Shown here one piece after another: positions 1 to 8,251 of a stretch of 9,788 bases of DNA (its first letter is position 1; the number at the start of each line of letters is the position of its first letter). The DNA comes from DASTCC01 sp035711465 (lineage in GTDB: Bacteria > Acidobacteriota > Vicinamibacteria > Vicinamibacterales > SCN-69-37): assembly GCA_035711465.1 (NCBI GenBank), contig DASTCC010000186.1, forward strand, positions 1-9,788. Direction: 5' to 3'. The notes under the pieces are model-generated. The model ran no database searches and was not told the origin of the DNA. It saw only the letters and a program-made list of their open reading frames with translations. The position numbers were made by a program, and so were the translations under genes.

Positions 1-319
1 GCGTCACCCCGGCGGCGTCGAACTTCCGCCGGATGCCGCGAAAGAGGTCGAGCGGCACCGTCTCACGCCAGGTGCGCAGTTCGGCGCGCGTCTGTCGCGG
101 CTCCACCTGCCCCTGCCAGAGCTCGCAGTAGCTCAGGCCGACGCTGGCCATCGCCGCGACGGTGTCGTCGATCGACATGCCGCGAAAGCTGTAGGTCTGC
201 GCGCCGAGACGCACGCCGGCGATGCGTGAGTTCGGTTTCTGTTCTGTGAGGCCATGGAACGGGCTGGCAGCGAGACCTGCGATGACGAGCCCGTTCCATT
301 CACGCCGCGTCAGCGTCAC
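1..319 (-). CDS. Sugar phosphate isomerase/epimerase-like TIM-barrel protein, partial (C-terminus outside window)
   Basis: Reading leftwards from a GTG at 319, the frame stays open to the window edge for 106 codons. The N-terminus reads TLTRREWNGLVIAGLAAS, a twin-arginine-type leader with a short hydrophobic stretch. Next comes RIAGVRLGAQTYSFRGMSIDDTV..., in which the first beta strand (GAQTYSFR) and the following helix and 'GLSYCELWQG' strand are typical of the xylose-isomerase-like TIM-barrel family (AP_endonuc_2-type fold). Members isomerise or epimerise sugars using a divalent metal; the metal ligands would lie beyond the window. The gene starts 28 nt after the stop of the Gfo/Idh/MocA oxidoreductase on the same strand, so the two are probably co-transcribed. 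Such pairs are common in Acidobacteriota and Planctomycetota and suggest joint sugar processing. No good ribosome site sits right before the GTG; a GAGGAAGGG lies rather far upstream, so coupled translation is possible. The substrate is unknown. Confidence 0.85.
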   Translation of the reverse strand, partial: MTLTRREWNGLVIAGLAASPFHGLTEQKPNSRIAGVRLGAQTYSFRGMSIDDTVAAMASVGLSYCELWQGQVEPRQTRAELRTWRETVPLDLFRGIRRKFDAAGVT

Positions 320-347
320 GGGTTCGACCCGAGACTCGAGCCCTTCC

Positions 348-2012
<1,665 letters not shown>

Positions 2013-2119
2013 CGGATCCCCCTTTTGAGCGTCGACCTGCAGTTTCGCGGGTGCGCGACGCGGCGGTGCACGTGGATGGCGAACGGTCGCACGACCCACG
2101 GGCTGTGGTCAAGAGCGGA

Positions 2120-2141
2120 CGTTGCGGAAACTTCTACAACG
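2120..2141. promoter_or_regulatory. Candidate operator: interrupted dyad
   Basis: A 22-bp dyad with half-sites CGTTG and CAACG at the edges and GAA/TTC near the centre: CGTTG-nn-GAA-nn-TTC-nn-CAACG. Eight of eleven base pairs are symmetric. It lies about 108 bp before the oxidoreductase ATG and about 124 bp before the small ORF, in one of the least GC-rich patches of the region. The shape suits a dimeric repressor or activator. By chance alone a dyad this good is expected roughly once per kilobase, so the call is tentative. Confidence 0.25.
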
Positions 2142-2228
2142 GCGGCCGGTGACGTGAGTGTTTTCTGCACGCGTCCGAAACGTGATCCGGGAGCACCCCA
2201 GCCGCGCGGGCGGCGCCGAGCCTGGCAT

Positions 2229-2256
2229 TTCCTTTGCTCATGGATTCAGCAAGGAA
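2229..2256 (+). promoter_or_regulatory. Hairpin covering the ribosome binding site of a small ORF
   Basis: TTCCTTTGCT (2229-2238) can pair with AGCAAGGAA (2248-2256): nine base pairs with one bulged T and a 9-nt loop. The right arm contains most of AAGGAAGG (2251-2258), the ribosome site of the ATG at 2265. An overlapping alternative pairs GCATTTCC (2225-2232) with GGAATGC (2262-2268), which would mask the start codon itself. Either fold would limit translation of the small ORF. The pairings are seen directly; regulation is inference. Confidence 0.35.
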
Positions 2257-2264
2257 GGCGCGGA

Positions 2265-2375
2265 ATGCACGGACATCGGGAATTCACGTCGTTGATGCTG
2301 CAGCTGGCGGTTCGGTCGCTCGGGCTTTCGGTCGCGGGGGCCGCCGTGCTGATGATCCTCGCCTCGGCGTTCTAG
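2265..2375 (+). CDS. Possible small single-TM membrane protein (36 aa)
   Basis: ATG at 2265 with AAGGAAGG ending 6 nt upstream, stop TAG at 2373-2375. The product begins MHGHREFTSLMLQL, and from about residue 10 to its last residue is almost entirely hydrophobic (…GLSVAGAAVLMILASAF), which predicts one membrane helix. About 86% of third positions are G or C, while second positions are T/C-rich as expected for a membrane segment. It sits 85 nt before the HD-domain gene on the same strand, so it could be a small partner or a leader peptide for that gene. I recognise no family. It could be a chance ORF, since short hydrophobic frames are common in GC-rich DNA, but the ribosome site and spacing argue for translation. 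Confidence 0.42.
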   Translation: MHGHREFTSLMLQLAVRSLGLSVAGAAVLMILASAF

Positions 2376-2460
2376 CCGCCCAGGTTCGCCGCGCCAGGGC
2401 GTGCAGCCTCGTGCACCCCGGCCCGCCTCACCTCTTTTCTTCAGACCGAGAAGTACTCGC

Positions 2461-3873
2461 GTGCACGTCGACGCTCGGGGCTCGGCGTATTCGGACGTCC
2501 TCGCCGGACTGTCGTACGCGCTCGATCTCACCGAGGGGCAGCACCCGGGGCACTGCGTCCGTTCCTGTCTCATCGGACTTCGCCTCGCCGACGCGGCCGG
2601 CATCGATCCGGGCGGCCGGTCTTCGCTCTTTCACGCGCTGCTGATGAAGGACCTGGGCTGCTCGAGCAACGCGGCCCGCTTCTCGGCGCTGTTCGGCGCC
2701 GGCGACCAGGAGCTCAAGGCGGCGATCAAGGTCGTCGACTGGCCGCGGATGCTCCAGTCGTTTCGTTTTGTCGTCCGCCACACGGCGCCAGGTCATTTCT
2801 GGCTCAAGCGGGTGTGGCAGACCCTCGGGGTGCTGGCCCACGGGACCGCCGGCGCGCGCGACGTGGTGCAGACGCGCTGCGATCGCGGCGCGGACATCGC
2901 GCGGCTGCTCGGGTTCTCCGATGCGACCGTCGCGGCCATCCGCGCGCTCGACGAGCACTGGAACGGCCGGGGTCAGCCGTTGGGGCTCGCCGGCGAGGAG
3001 ATTCCGCGGCTGGCGCGCGTCCTCAACCTGGCGCAGACCTGCGAGGTCTTCCTCACCACCTACGGCCAGGACGCAATGTTCCAGATGGCGGCGATGCGGC
3101 GCGGACGCTGGTTCGATCCGGCGCTGGTCGAGGTGCTGATCGGCCTGCGCGACGACCAGCGCTTCTGGAGGCGGCTGAGGACGGCCGACGCGCTCACAGA
3201 GCTTCGTCGCACCGACGTGCCCGACGCGCTGACGACCGTCGGCGAGGCGGATCTCGACCGGACGGCCGAGGCGTTCGCGCACGTGATCGACGCCAAGTCG
3301 CCGTGGACGTACCGCCACTCGACCGGCGTCGCCGAGATCGCCGTCCGGGTCGCTGGCGTGCTGGGCCTCCCCGACGGAACGTGCCGCCTGCTGCGCCGCG
3401 CGGCGCTCCTGCACGATCTCGGCAAGCTCGGCGTCTCGAACCTGATCCTCGACAAGCCCGGCCGGCTGGACGCGCGCGAGCTCGCGGTCGTCAAGGCCCA
3501 TCCGCTGCACACGGCGCGGATTCTCGATCGCGTGCCGGCGCTGGCGCCGCTGAGCGATCTTGCCGCGGCTCATCACGAACGGCTCGACGGCCGCGGCTAC
3601 CACCGCAGGCTCGACGGGACCGCGCTGTCGCTTCCGCAGCGCATCCTCGCCATCGCCGACGTCGGCGATGCGCTGCGGATGTCGCGTCCGTATCGCGACG
3701 GCCTGCCCGACGACAAGGTCATCGCGATCATGCGCCGCGACGCCGGCGCCGGGCTCGACGCCGACTGCGTCGAGGCGTTCGCGTCAATCGCGGAGAGGCT
3801 GCCCGCGGTCGCCGATTTGCCGGCCGTGGCCGTCGTCGACGGGCTCAAGGACGACTACATCCAGGCTGCGTGA
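2461..3873 (+). CDS. Tandem HD-domain phosphohydrolase (degenerate HD plus HD-GYP-like)
   Basis: 470 residues, cytosolic, no membrane segment. The GTG at 2461 is chosen because GAGAAG lies 7 nt upstream and the conserved part (SDVLAGLSYALDLTEGQHPGH) begins soon after it; an in-frame GTG at 2401 would add 20 low-complexity residues. First lobe (about 20-230): an HD-like fold with H31 but KD (63-64) instead of HD, then LDEHWNGRGQP (163-173) echoing a GYP motif; probably catalytically dead. Second lobe (about 270-470): H286, HDLGK (318-322), KAHP (346-349), HHERLDGRGYH (371-381) and D400 (IADVGDAL). All expected metal ligands of an HD-GYP phosphodiesterase are present, but the GYP motif reads GYH. 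HD-GYP proteins hydrolyse cyclic di-GMP and related dinucleotides; that activity here is inference. No sensor domain is attached, so input may come through the N-terminal lobe. A secreted barrel gene follows 39 nt later. Confidence 0.9.
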   Translation: MHVDARGSAYSDVLAGLSYALDLTEGQHPGHCVRSCLIGLRLADAAGIDPGGRSSLFHALLMKDLGCSSNAARFSALFGAGDQELKAAIKVVDWPRMLQSFRFVVRHTAPGHFWLKRVWQTLGVLAHGTAGARDVVQTRCDRGADIARLLGFSDATVAAIRALDEHWNGRGQPLGLAGEEIPRLARVLNLAQTCEVFLTTYGQDAMFQMAAMRRGRWFDPALVEVLIGLRDDQRFWRRLRTADALTELRRTDVPDALTTVGEADLDRTAEAFAHVIDAKSPWTYRHSTGVAEIAVRVAGVLGLPDGTCRLLRRAALLHDLGKLGVSNLILDKPGRLDARELAVVKAHPLHTARILDRVPALAPLSDLAAAHHERLDGRGYHRRLDGTALSLPQRILAIADVGDALRMSRPYRDGLPDDKVIAIMRRDAGAGLDADCVEAFASIAERLPAVADLPAVAVVDGLKDDYIQAA

Positions 3874-3874
3874 G

Positions 3875-3906
3875 TTGGACACACGTCAGCGCCACCGCGA
3901 TATCCT
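3875..3906 (+). promoter_or_regulatory. Candidate promoter for a leaderless transcript
   Basis: TATCCT (3901-3906) matches a -10 element at four positions and ends exactly 6 nt before the GTG at 3913, so transcription would start at or next to the start codon. TTGGACA (3875-3881) is a possible -35, but the spacer is long (19-20 nt). No Shine-Dalgarno sequence precedes the GTG, which fits leaderless translation. Confidence 0.35.
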
Positions 3907-3912
3907 TCGCAG

Positions 3913-5214
3913 GTGTCCAGACTGCTCCGTATCGCTCTGACCGCGTTCGTAATCGACGCCGGGGTCACGCCAGCCGGGGCGCAGACGCCGACGCCGCCAG
4001 CCCAGACGGCCGCGGCCGCCGGCCGCCTGCGCGTCTATCTCGACTGCTTCCACTGCTTTCCCGATTACGTCCGCGACGAGATCAAGTGGGCCGATTTCGT
4101 CCGCCAGCCGCAGGACGCCGACGTCCATCTGCTTTCGAGCAGCCAGGAGACGGGCGGCGGCGGACGGCAAGTCGTGCTGCGATTCGTCGGACGCGGCTCG
4201 TTCGACGGACAGGATTACGAGCTCCGCGTCGTGACGCTGCCGGCCGATGCGGACGAGACTCGGCGGCGCGCCGTGTTCCAGACGGTCGTCGTCGGCCTGC
4301 TGCACTACATGGCGAGGTCGGGTCTGCCCGCCGGGCTGAACGTCGAGGTCGAGGCGCCGGAGACCGGCGGGGCCGGCGCGGCCGAGCAGCGGTCCGATCC
4401 TTGGAACCTCTGGGTGTTCGAGGTCAGCGGCAGGGGTTCGTATCAGGAAGAGGAATCGCAAAGCGAGCGCAGCTGGGACCTCAACTTCAGCGCCGATCGC
4501 GTGACCGAGGCGTGGAAGCTCTCGTTCGGCATCGAAGCCAACCAGGAGATCGAGAACTTCCAGTTCGATCCCGAGGAGGTGGACGAAGGCGAGCCGACCG
4601 AGCTCGAATCGAAGAGCCGCAACCGCGAAGGCGAGTTCTTCATCGTCAAGAGCCTCGGCCCGCACTGGTCGGCGGGCGTCCGCGGCCTGGCTGCGGCGTC
4701 GACGTTCGACAACTACAAGTTCCGCGGCCAGATGGCGCCGGCGGTCGAATACAGCGTCTTTCCGTATCGCGACTACGCCAGCCAGCAGCTGACGTTCGCC
4801 TACGATATCGGCTTCGAGCGGGTCCGGTACAACGAGCTGACGATCTTCGACAAGCTCGACGAGACGCTCTATCGTCACGGCCTCGAGGCCCGGCTCGATC
4901 AGCGGCAGACCTGGGGCACGCTCCAGGCCGGCGCCGAGTTCCAGCAGTACTTGCACGACCTGGCGCTCTACCGGCTCGAGTTCGACTCGGAGATCGACAT
5001 CCGGCTCGCGCGCGGGCTGTCGGTGAGCTTCGAAGGCAGCGCGTCGCGGATCCGCGATCAGGTCTCGCTGCCGCGGCGGACCGCCTCGCAGGAGGAAGTG
5101 CTGCTGCGGCTGCGCCAGCTGCGCAGCGGTTACGAGTTCAGCTTCTCGTTTGGCCTGAGCTACACCTTCGGGTCGGTGTTCAACAACATCGTCAACCCCC
5201 GCTTCGGCGGCTAG
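3913..5214 (+). CDS. Secreted predicted outer-membrane beta-barrel protein, unknown function
   Basis: 433 residues from a GTG at 3913. Residues 1-24 (SRLLRIALTAFVIDAG...AGAQ) look like a Sec signal peptide. A mature N-terminal domain (about 38-140) carries VYLDCFHCFPDYVRDEIKWADFV with C45 and C48, then DADVHLLSS..TGGGGRQVVLRFVGRGSFDGQDYELRVVTL. This block looks conserved among uncharacterised secreted proteins of Acidobacteriota, Gemmatimonadota and Bacteroidota; that comparison is from memory. After a Pro/Gly/Glu-rich linker (about 145-165) the rest alternates polar and aromatic residues in barrel-like strands and ends FSFGLSYTFGSVFNNIVNP, like a closing strand. It lies 39 nt after the HD-domain gene but may have its own promoter, and a strong hairpin follows its stop codon, so it is probably a separate unit. 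No ribosome site is evident. The CxxC could form a disulfide or bind metal or heme; one CxxC without a following His argues against c-type heme. Confidence 0.82.
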   Translation: MSRLLRIALTAFVIDAGVTPAGAQTPTPPAQTAAAAGRLRVYLDCFHCFPDYVRDEIKWADFVRQPQDADVHLLSSSQETGGGGRQVVLRFVGRGSFDGQDYELRVVTLPADADETRRRAVFQTVVVGLLHYMARSGLPAGLNVEVEAPETGGAGAAEQRSDPWNLWVFEVSGRGSYQEEESQSERSWDLNFSADRVTEAWKLSFGIEANQEIENFQFDPEEVDEGEPTELESKSRNREGEFFIVKSLGPHWSAGVRGLAAASTFDNYKFRGQMAPAVEYSVFPYRDYASQQLTFAYDIGFERVRYNELTIFDKLDETLYRHGLEARLDQRQTWGTLQAGAEFQQYLHDLALYRLEFDSEIDIRLARGLSVSFEGSASRIRDQVSLPRRTASQEEVLLRLRQLRSGYEFSFSFGLSYTFGSVFNNIVNPRFGG

Positions 5215-5241
5215 CCCAGGCCCAAGCCGCAGGGCCAGGGC
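5214..5241 (+). terminator. Strong hairpin after the barrel gene, likely transcription terminator
   Basis: Beginning at the last base of the TAG stop codon, GCCCAGGCCC (5214-5223) pairs with GGGCCAGGGC (5232-5241): nine G-C pairs with one A-A mismatch around an 8-nt loop. A perfect GGCGGCCGCC palindrome overlaps its end (5239-5248). The T-rich stretch that follows (TCTTGATTT) is some 10 nt away, so it is not a textbook intrinsic terminator. It would still separate the barrel gene from the PadR operon. Confidence 0.45.
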
Positions 5242-5251
5242 GGCCGCCGTC

Positions 5252-5280
5252 TTGATTTCCCCAACGATGTAAGGTAAAGA
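5252..5280 (+). promoter_or_regulatory. Possible promoter/operator of the PadR-permease operon
   Basis: The only AT-rich patch in the gap before the PadR gene. TTGATT (5252-5257) could be a -35, with TAAAGA (5275-5280) 17 nt on as a weak -10 just before the GTG at 5287. The overlapping ATGTAAGGTAAAG might be the binding site of the PadR protein itself, since PadR regulators usually bind their own promoter. There is no clear dyad, so both readings are tentative. Confidence 0.3.
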
Positions 5281-5286
5281 TCGCTC

Positions 5287-5613
5287 GTGCCGCCGATTGC
5301 CGAGTTCGAGCTCCGCGTGCTGCTCACCGTCCATCGCCTCGGCGACGAGGCCTATGCCGTGTCGGTTCACGAAGATCTCGAACGCCGCAGCCGGCGACGC
5401 ACGTCGCAAGGCGCCGTCTACATCACCCTCGACCGCCTCGAACGCAAGGGGCTGCTCGCGTCACGCTTCGGCGACCCGACCCCCGAACGCGGCGGCCGCG
5501 CGAAACGCTTCTATCGGCTCTCACGCGCCGGCCTGGCCGCGGTGCGCGAAGAAGTGCGCCTGATGCAGCGGCTCTGGGACGGCCTCGACATCGTCGCCAA
5601 CGAACGGAGCTGA
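5287..5613 (+). CDS. PadR family transcriptional regulator
   Basis: 108 residues, about the usual length for a short PadR protein. A winged helix-turn-helix spans about residues 7-82: EFELRVLLTVHRLGDEAYAV, then RTSQGAVYITLDRLERKGLL (recognition helix at about 41-57), and a wing PERGGRAKRFYRLSRAGLAAV (66-86). A short C-terminal helix (VREEVRLMQRLWDGL) probably forms the dimer. PadR proteins are mostly repressors that respond to small molecules. The stop codon is only 3 nt before the next ATG, so regulator and permease form one operon, an arrangement frequent in Acidobacteriota. It likely controls its own operon. The GTG at 5287 is the first start in the frame and places the conserved EFE segment at residue 6; no strong ribosome site precedes it. 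Confidence 0.93.
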   Translation: MPPIAEFELRVLLTVHRLGDEAYAVSVHEDLERRSRRRTSQGAVYITLDRLERKGLLASRFGDPTPERGGRAKRFYRLSRAGLAAVREEVRLMQRLWDGLDIVANERS

Positions 5614-5616
5614 TCG

Positions 5617-8193
5617 ATGCCGCGCCTCGCGTCCTGGATGGTTCGTCGCTGCCTGCCGGCACGGCTGGCCGAGGAGGTGCTCGGCGACATCGAAGAGCGC
5701 TGGCGGCGCGAACGCCGCACGCGTCCGGTCGGCGCGTGGTGGAGGGCGACGCGACTGGCCCTCGTCGTGTCGGCGCGCGCGCTGGCCGATCGCGCCCGGC
5801 CGCTCGAAGCGGCGCCGGCGCGCGGATCGCGCTTCGCGAGCCTCGGCCAGGACGTCCGCTACGCCGGCCGTCTGTTGCGGCGGCAGCCGGCGATGGCGAC
5901 GGCGATGGTGCTGACGCTCGCGGTCGGTACCGGCGCGGCGACCGGCCTGTTTTCCGTCGTCAACAGCTGGCTCCTGCGGCCGATGCCGTTCGCCGATCCC
6001 GATCGGCTGGTCGCCGTGTGGGAGACGATTCCCACCGCCGGTATCTTCGAGAACACGCCGGCGCCCGTCGTGTTCCACGACTGGCGTGCGCGGGCGACGT
6101 CCTTCGACGGCCTCGCGCCGCTCACGCGACAGACTCGCAACCTCACCGGACAGGGCGAGCCCGAACGCCTGTCGACGTTGCGCGTCGCACCCGCGGTGAT
6201 CGACGTGCTCGGCCTGCGTCCCGCCGCCGGCCGCCTGTTTCGCGCCGAGGACGGCATCCCGCCGGCGCCCAAGGTCGTGCTGCTGTCGTACGTCTTCTGG
6301 CGGGATCGCTACGGCGCGGCGCCATCGGCCGTCGGACAGATGCTTCGTCTCGATGGCGAGTCCTTCGAGGTCATCGGCGTGCTGCCGGAGGGCGCACATC
6401 CGTACGGCATGGACGTCGATCTCTGGACGCCGCTCGCCTTCACCGCCTCGGAAGCCGAGAGCGGCAATCGCATGTTGTGGGTGCTCGGCCGCCTCAAGCC
6501 AGGCGTGAGCGTCGAGCGCGCGTCGGCGGAGGTCGACCGGATCGCCCTCGAGCGATCGTCGGGCGACACCGGCGGACGCGCCGTCGGCCTGCGCGATCAG
6601 ACGGTGGGGTCGACGCGCGGCGACGTCATCGTGCTCTTCGGCGCCGCCGCTCTGGTGATGCTGATTGCATGCGCAAACGTCGCCAGCCTGACGCTGGCGC
6701 AGGTGCTCGGTCGGCGTTCGGAACTGGCGGCGCGCCAGGCGCTCGGCGCGACGCGCGGCCGGCTGATGCGGCAGGTGCTCGTCGAGCATCTGACGCTCGG
6801 CGCGCTCGGCGGCGCCGGCGGCCTGCTGATCGCGATGTGGTCGGCGCGCGGCCTGGCGTCGCTCGCGCCGGCGGCGACACGGCTCGGCGCCGTCGACGTC
6901 TTCGACGCGCGCGTCTTCGCGTTCGCGGCGCTCGTCACGATCGCCACGTCGGTCGTCTTCGGTCTCCTGCCGGCGTGGTCATCGCGGGGCGGCGATCTGG
7001 CGACCGTGCTGCGCGACAGCGGCCGGACCGCGTCGCGCGGGCGGCGGCGGACGTTCAGCGCGCTCGTCGTCGCCGAGATCGCGGTCGCGTTCGTGCTGCT
7101 CGTCGCCACCGTGCTGGTCGCGCGCAGCCTGCGATCGCTTTCCGCGATCGATCTCGGGTTCGCGACCGAGCAGGTCGTCATGTGCGAGGTGCCGCGTGCC
7201 GGCGCCGAGGCGAGCCGGGCGTTCTTCGCCGGCGTCGAACGCGGCCTGCTGGCGGCGCCGGGCGTCGAGGGCGTCGCGATGTCGCAGGGGCTGCCGCTCC
7301 TGGCCGTCGGCTCGATGGGATCCGGCTTCGCGATCGAGGGCCGGACCACGGACGCAAGCGTGCTCGCCTACTGGCGGGTCGTCAATCCGCGCTACTTCGA
7401 CGGGCTGGCGATTCCGATCCTGAACGGGCGCGGCTTCACCGATCTCGATCGGGACGGCTCGCCGCTCGTCGCCGTGGTCAGCCAGTCGTTCGCGCGGCGC
7501 GCCTGGCCGGGCGGGGACGGCGTTGGCCGCCGCATCGGCTGGGGCACGCTGGCGCAGCCGATCACCGTCGTCGGCATCGCCGCCGACATCCGGCAGACGC
7601 GCGCGATCGATCCCGGGCCGCACGTCTACATGCCGTATCTGCAGGCGGGCGATCGTCCGCCGACGCAGCTCGCGGTGCGATCGACGCTCGCGCCCCCCGC
7701 CGTCGTCGATCTCATTCGGCGCGTGGTCCGCGATCTCGATCCGGCACAGCCGGTCGCCGGCATCGTCACCGCCGAACAACAGCTCTGGCGATCGACCAGC
7801 CGCCGGCGCTTTCACGTCGTGCTGTTCTCGCTCTTCGCGGCCGTCGCGCTGCTGCTCTCGGCGGTCGGCGTGCACGGCGTGCTGTCGTTCCTGCTTGCCG
7901 AGCGCCGGCGCGAGCTCGGCATCCGCGCCGCGCTCGGCGCGACGCCCGGTCAGCTTCAGCGCACGTGGATTGGCGTCGGTCTGCGGATGATCGCCGGCGG
8001 TCTGGCGATCGGCGCGCTCGCCGCCTGGTGGACCAGCGATCTGATGCGCGGTTTCCTGTTCAACATCGCCCCGCGCGACGGCGCCGCCTTCGCCGCCGCC
8101 TTCGCCGTCATCGCCGCCGCCGCCGCGGCCGCGTGCCTGATACCGGCGGCACGCGCCGCGCGCGTTGATCCGATCGAGCCTCTCCGGGAGTGA
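5617..8193 (+). CDS. ADOP family permease (FtsX/MacB-type, two core domains) with prefix domain
   Basis: 858 residues. The ATG at 5617 has GGAG 7 nt upstream, inside the end of the PadR gene. Residues about 7-55 (MVRRCLPARLAEEVLGDIEERWRRE…WWRA) form the short cytoplasmic permease-prefix domain often found with PadR-linked permeases. Two MacB/FtsX-like repeats follow. Repeat 1: TM about 94-116, extracytoplasmic core about 125-330, three TMs about 337-455, with the cytoplasmic motif RRSELAARQALGA (366-378). Repeat 2: TM about 481-502, core to about 730, TMs about 734-758, 787-806 and 824-844, with RRRELGIRAALGA (763-775) and the end DPIEPLRE. MacB relatives work with an ABC ATPase in export or mechanotransmission; none is encoded nearby, hence 'orphan'. 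Substrate unknown. A GCC-rich tract near the end encodes an Ala-rich last TM segment (about 826-839). Confidence 0.95.
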   Translation: MPRLASWMVRRCLPARLAEEVLGDIEERWRRERRTRPVGAWWRATRLALVVSARALADRARPLEAAPARGSRFASLGQDVRYAGRLLRRQPAMATAMVLTLAVGTGAATGLFSVVNSWLLRPMPFADPDRLVAVWETIPTAGIFENTPAPVVFHDWRARATSFDGLAPLTRQTRNLTGQGEPERLSTLRVAPAVIDVLGLRPAAGRLFRAEDGIPPAPKVVLLSYVFWRDRYGAAPSAVGQMLRLDGESFEVIGVLPEGAHPYGMDVDLWTPLAFTASEAESGNRMLWVLGRLKPGVSVERASAEVDRIALERSSGDTGGRAVGLRDQTVGSTRGDVIVLFGAAALVMLIACANVASLTLAQVLGRRSELAARQALGATRGRLMRQVLVEHLTLGALGGAGGLLIAMWSARGLASLAPAATRLGAVDVFDARVFAFAALVTIATSVVFGLLPAWSSRGGDLATVLRDSGRTASRGRRRTFSALVVAEIAVAFVLLVATVLVARSLRSLSAIDLGFATEQVVMCEVPRAGAEASRAFFAGVERGLLAAPGVEGVAMSQGLPLLAVGSMGSGFAIEGRTTDASVLAYWRVVNPRYFDGLAIPILNGRGFTDLDRDGSPLVAVVSQSFARRAWPGGDGVGRRIGWGTLAQPITVVGIAADIRQTRAIDPGPHVYMPYLQAGDRPPTQLAVRSTLAPPAVVDLIRRVVRDLDPAQPVAGIVTAEQQLWRSTSRRRFHVVLFSLFAAVALLLSAVGVHGVLSFLLAERRRELGIRAALGATPGQLQRTWIGVGLRMIAGGLAIGALAAWWTSDLMRGFLFNIAPRDGAAFAAAFAVIAAAAAAACLIPAARAARVDPIEPLRE

Positions 8194-8226
8194 CAGAAGC
8201 TCGCGCCGGTACCGACCGACGACGAG

Positions 8227-8251
8227 CCTCAGTCCTCCAGATGCACTGAAG
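8227..8251 (-). terminator. Weak hairpin in the convergent permease/tonB gap
   Basis: Read on the minus strand, right after the tonB stop, CTTCAGT pairs with ACTGAGG (seven pairs, one of them G-U) around an 11-nt loop. There is no T-tract behind it. It may help end the tonB transcript; on the plus strand the stem is weaker. Confidence 0.2.

Larger units (their letters stand above)
2013..2264. other. Divergent intergenic region
   Basis: About 250 bp between the leftward oxidoreductase gene and a rightward small ORF. It holds the ribosome site of the oxidoreductase (2018-2026), an interrupted dyad (2120-2141) and most of a hairpin (2229-2256). Promoters must fire both ways from here, but I see no convincing -35/-10 pair. 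A TTGACC on the minus strand (2112-2107) has no recognisable -10 at 16-19 nt. Confidence 0.6.

Noticed and set aside
2013..2099. N-terminal extension of the oxidoreductase to an ATG at 2099
   Set aside because: It would place 29 basic, unconserved residues before the Tat leader, and the ATG at 2012 has a strong ribosome site.
2401..2460. GTG at 2401 as start of the HD-domain protein
   Set aside because: The extra 20 residues are Pro/Arg-rich low complexity; the GTG at 2461 has GAGAAG at a good distance.
2814..5255. 813-codon plus-strand ORF overlapping the HD and barrel genes
   Set aside because: Arg-rich out-of-frame shadow of two well-supported genes; high GC removes stop codons in this frame.
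3886..5409. 507-codon minus-strand ORF opposite the barrel and PadR genes
   Set aside because: Antisense shadow with no family features.
8083..8137. GCC-rich simple repeat at the end of the permease gene
   Set aside because: It encodes an Ala-rich final membrane helix, which is ordinary for a GC-rich permease.
5736..8168. 810-codon plus-strand ORF in another frame of the permease
   Set aside because: Composition is almost entirely Arg/Ala/Gly/Asp; the permease frame has clear membrane segments and motifs.
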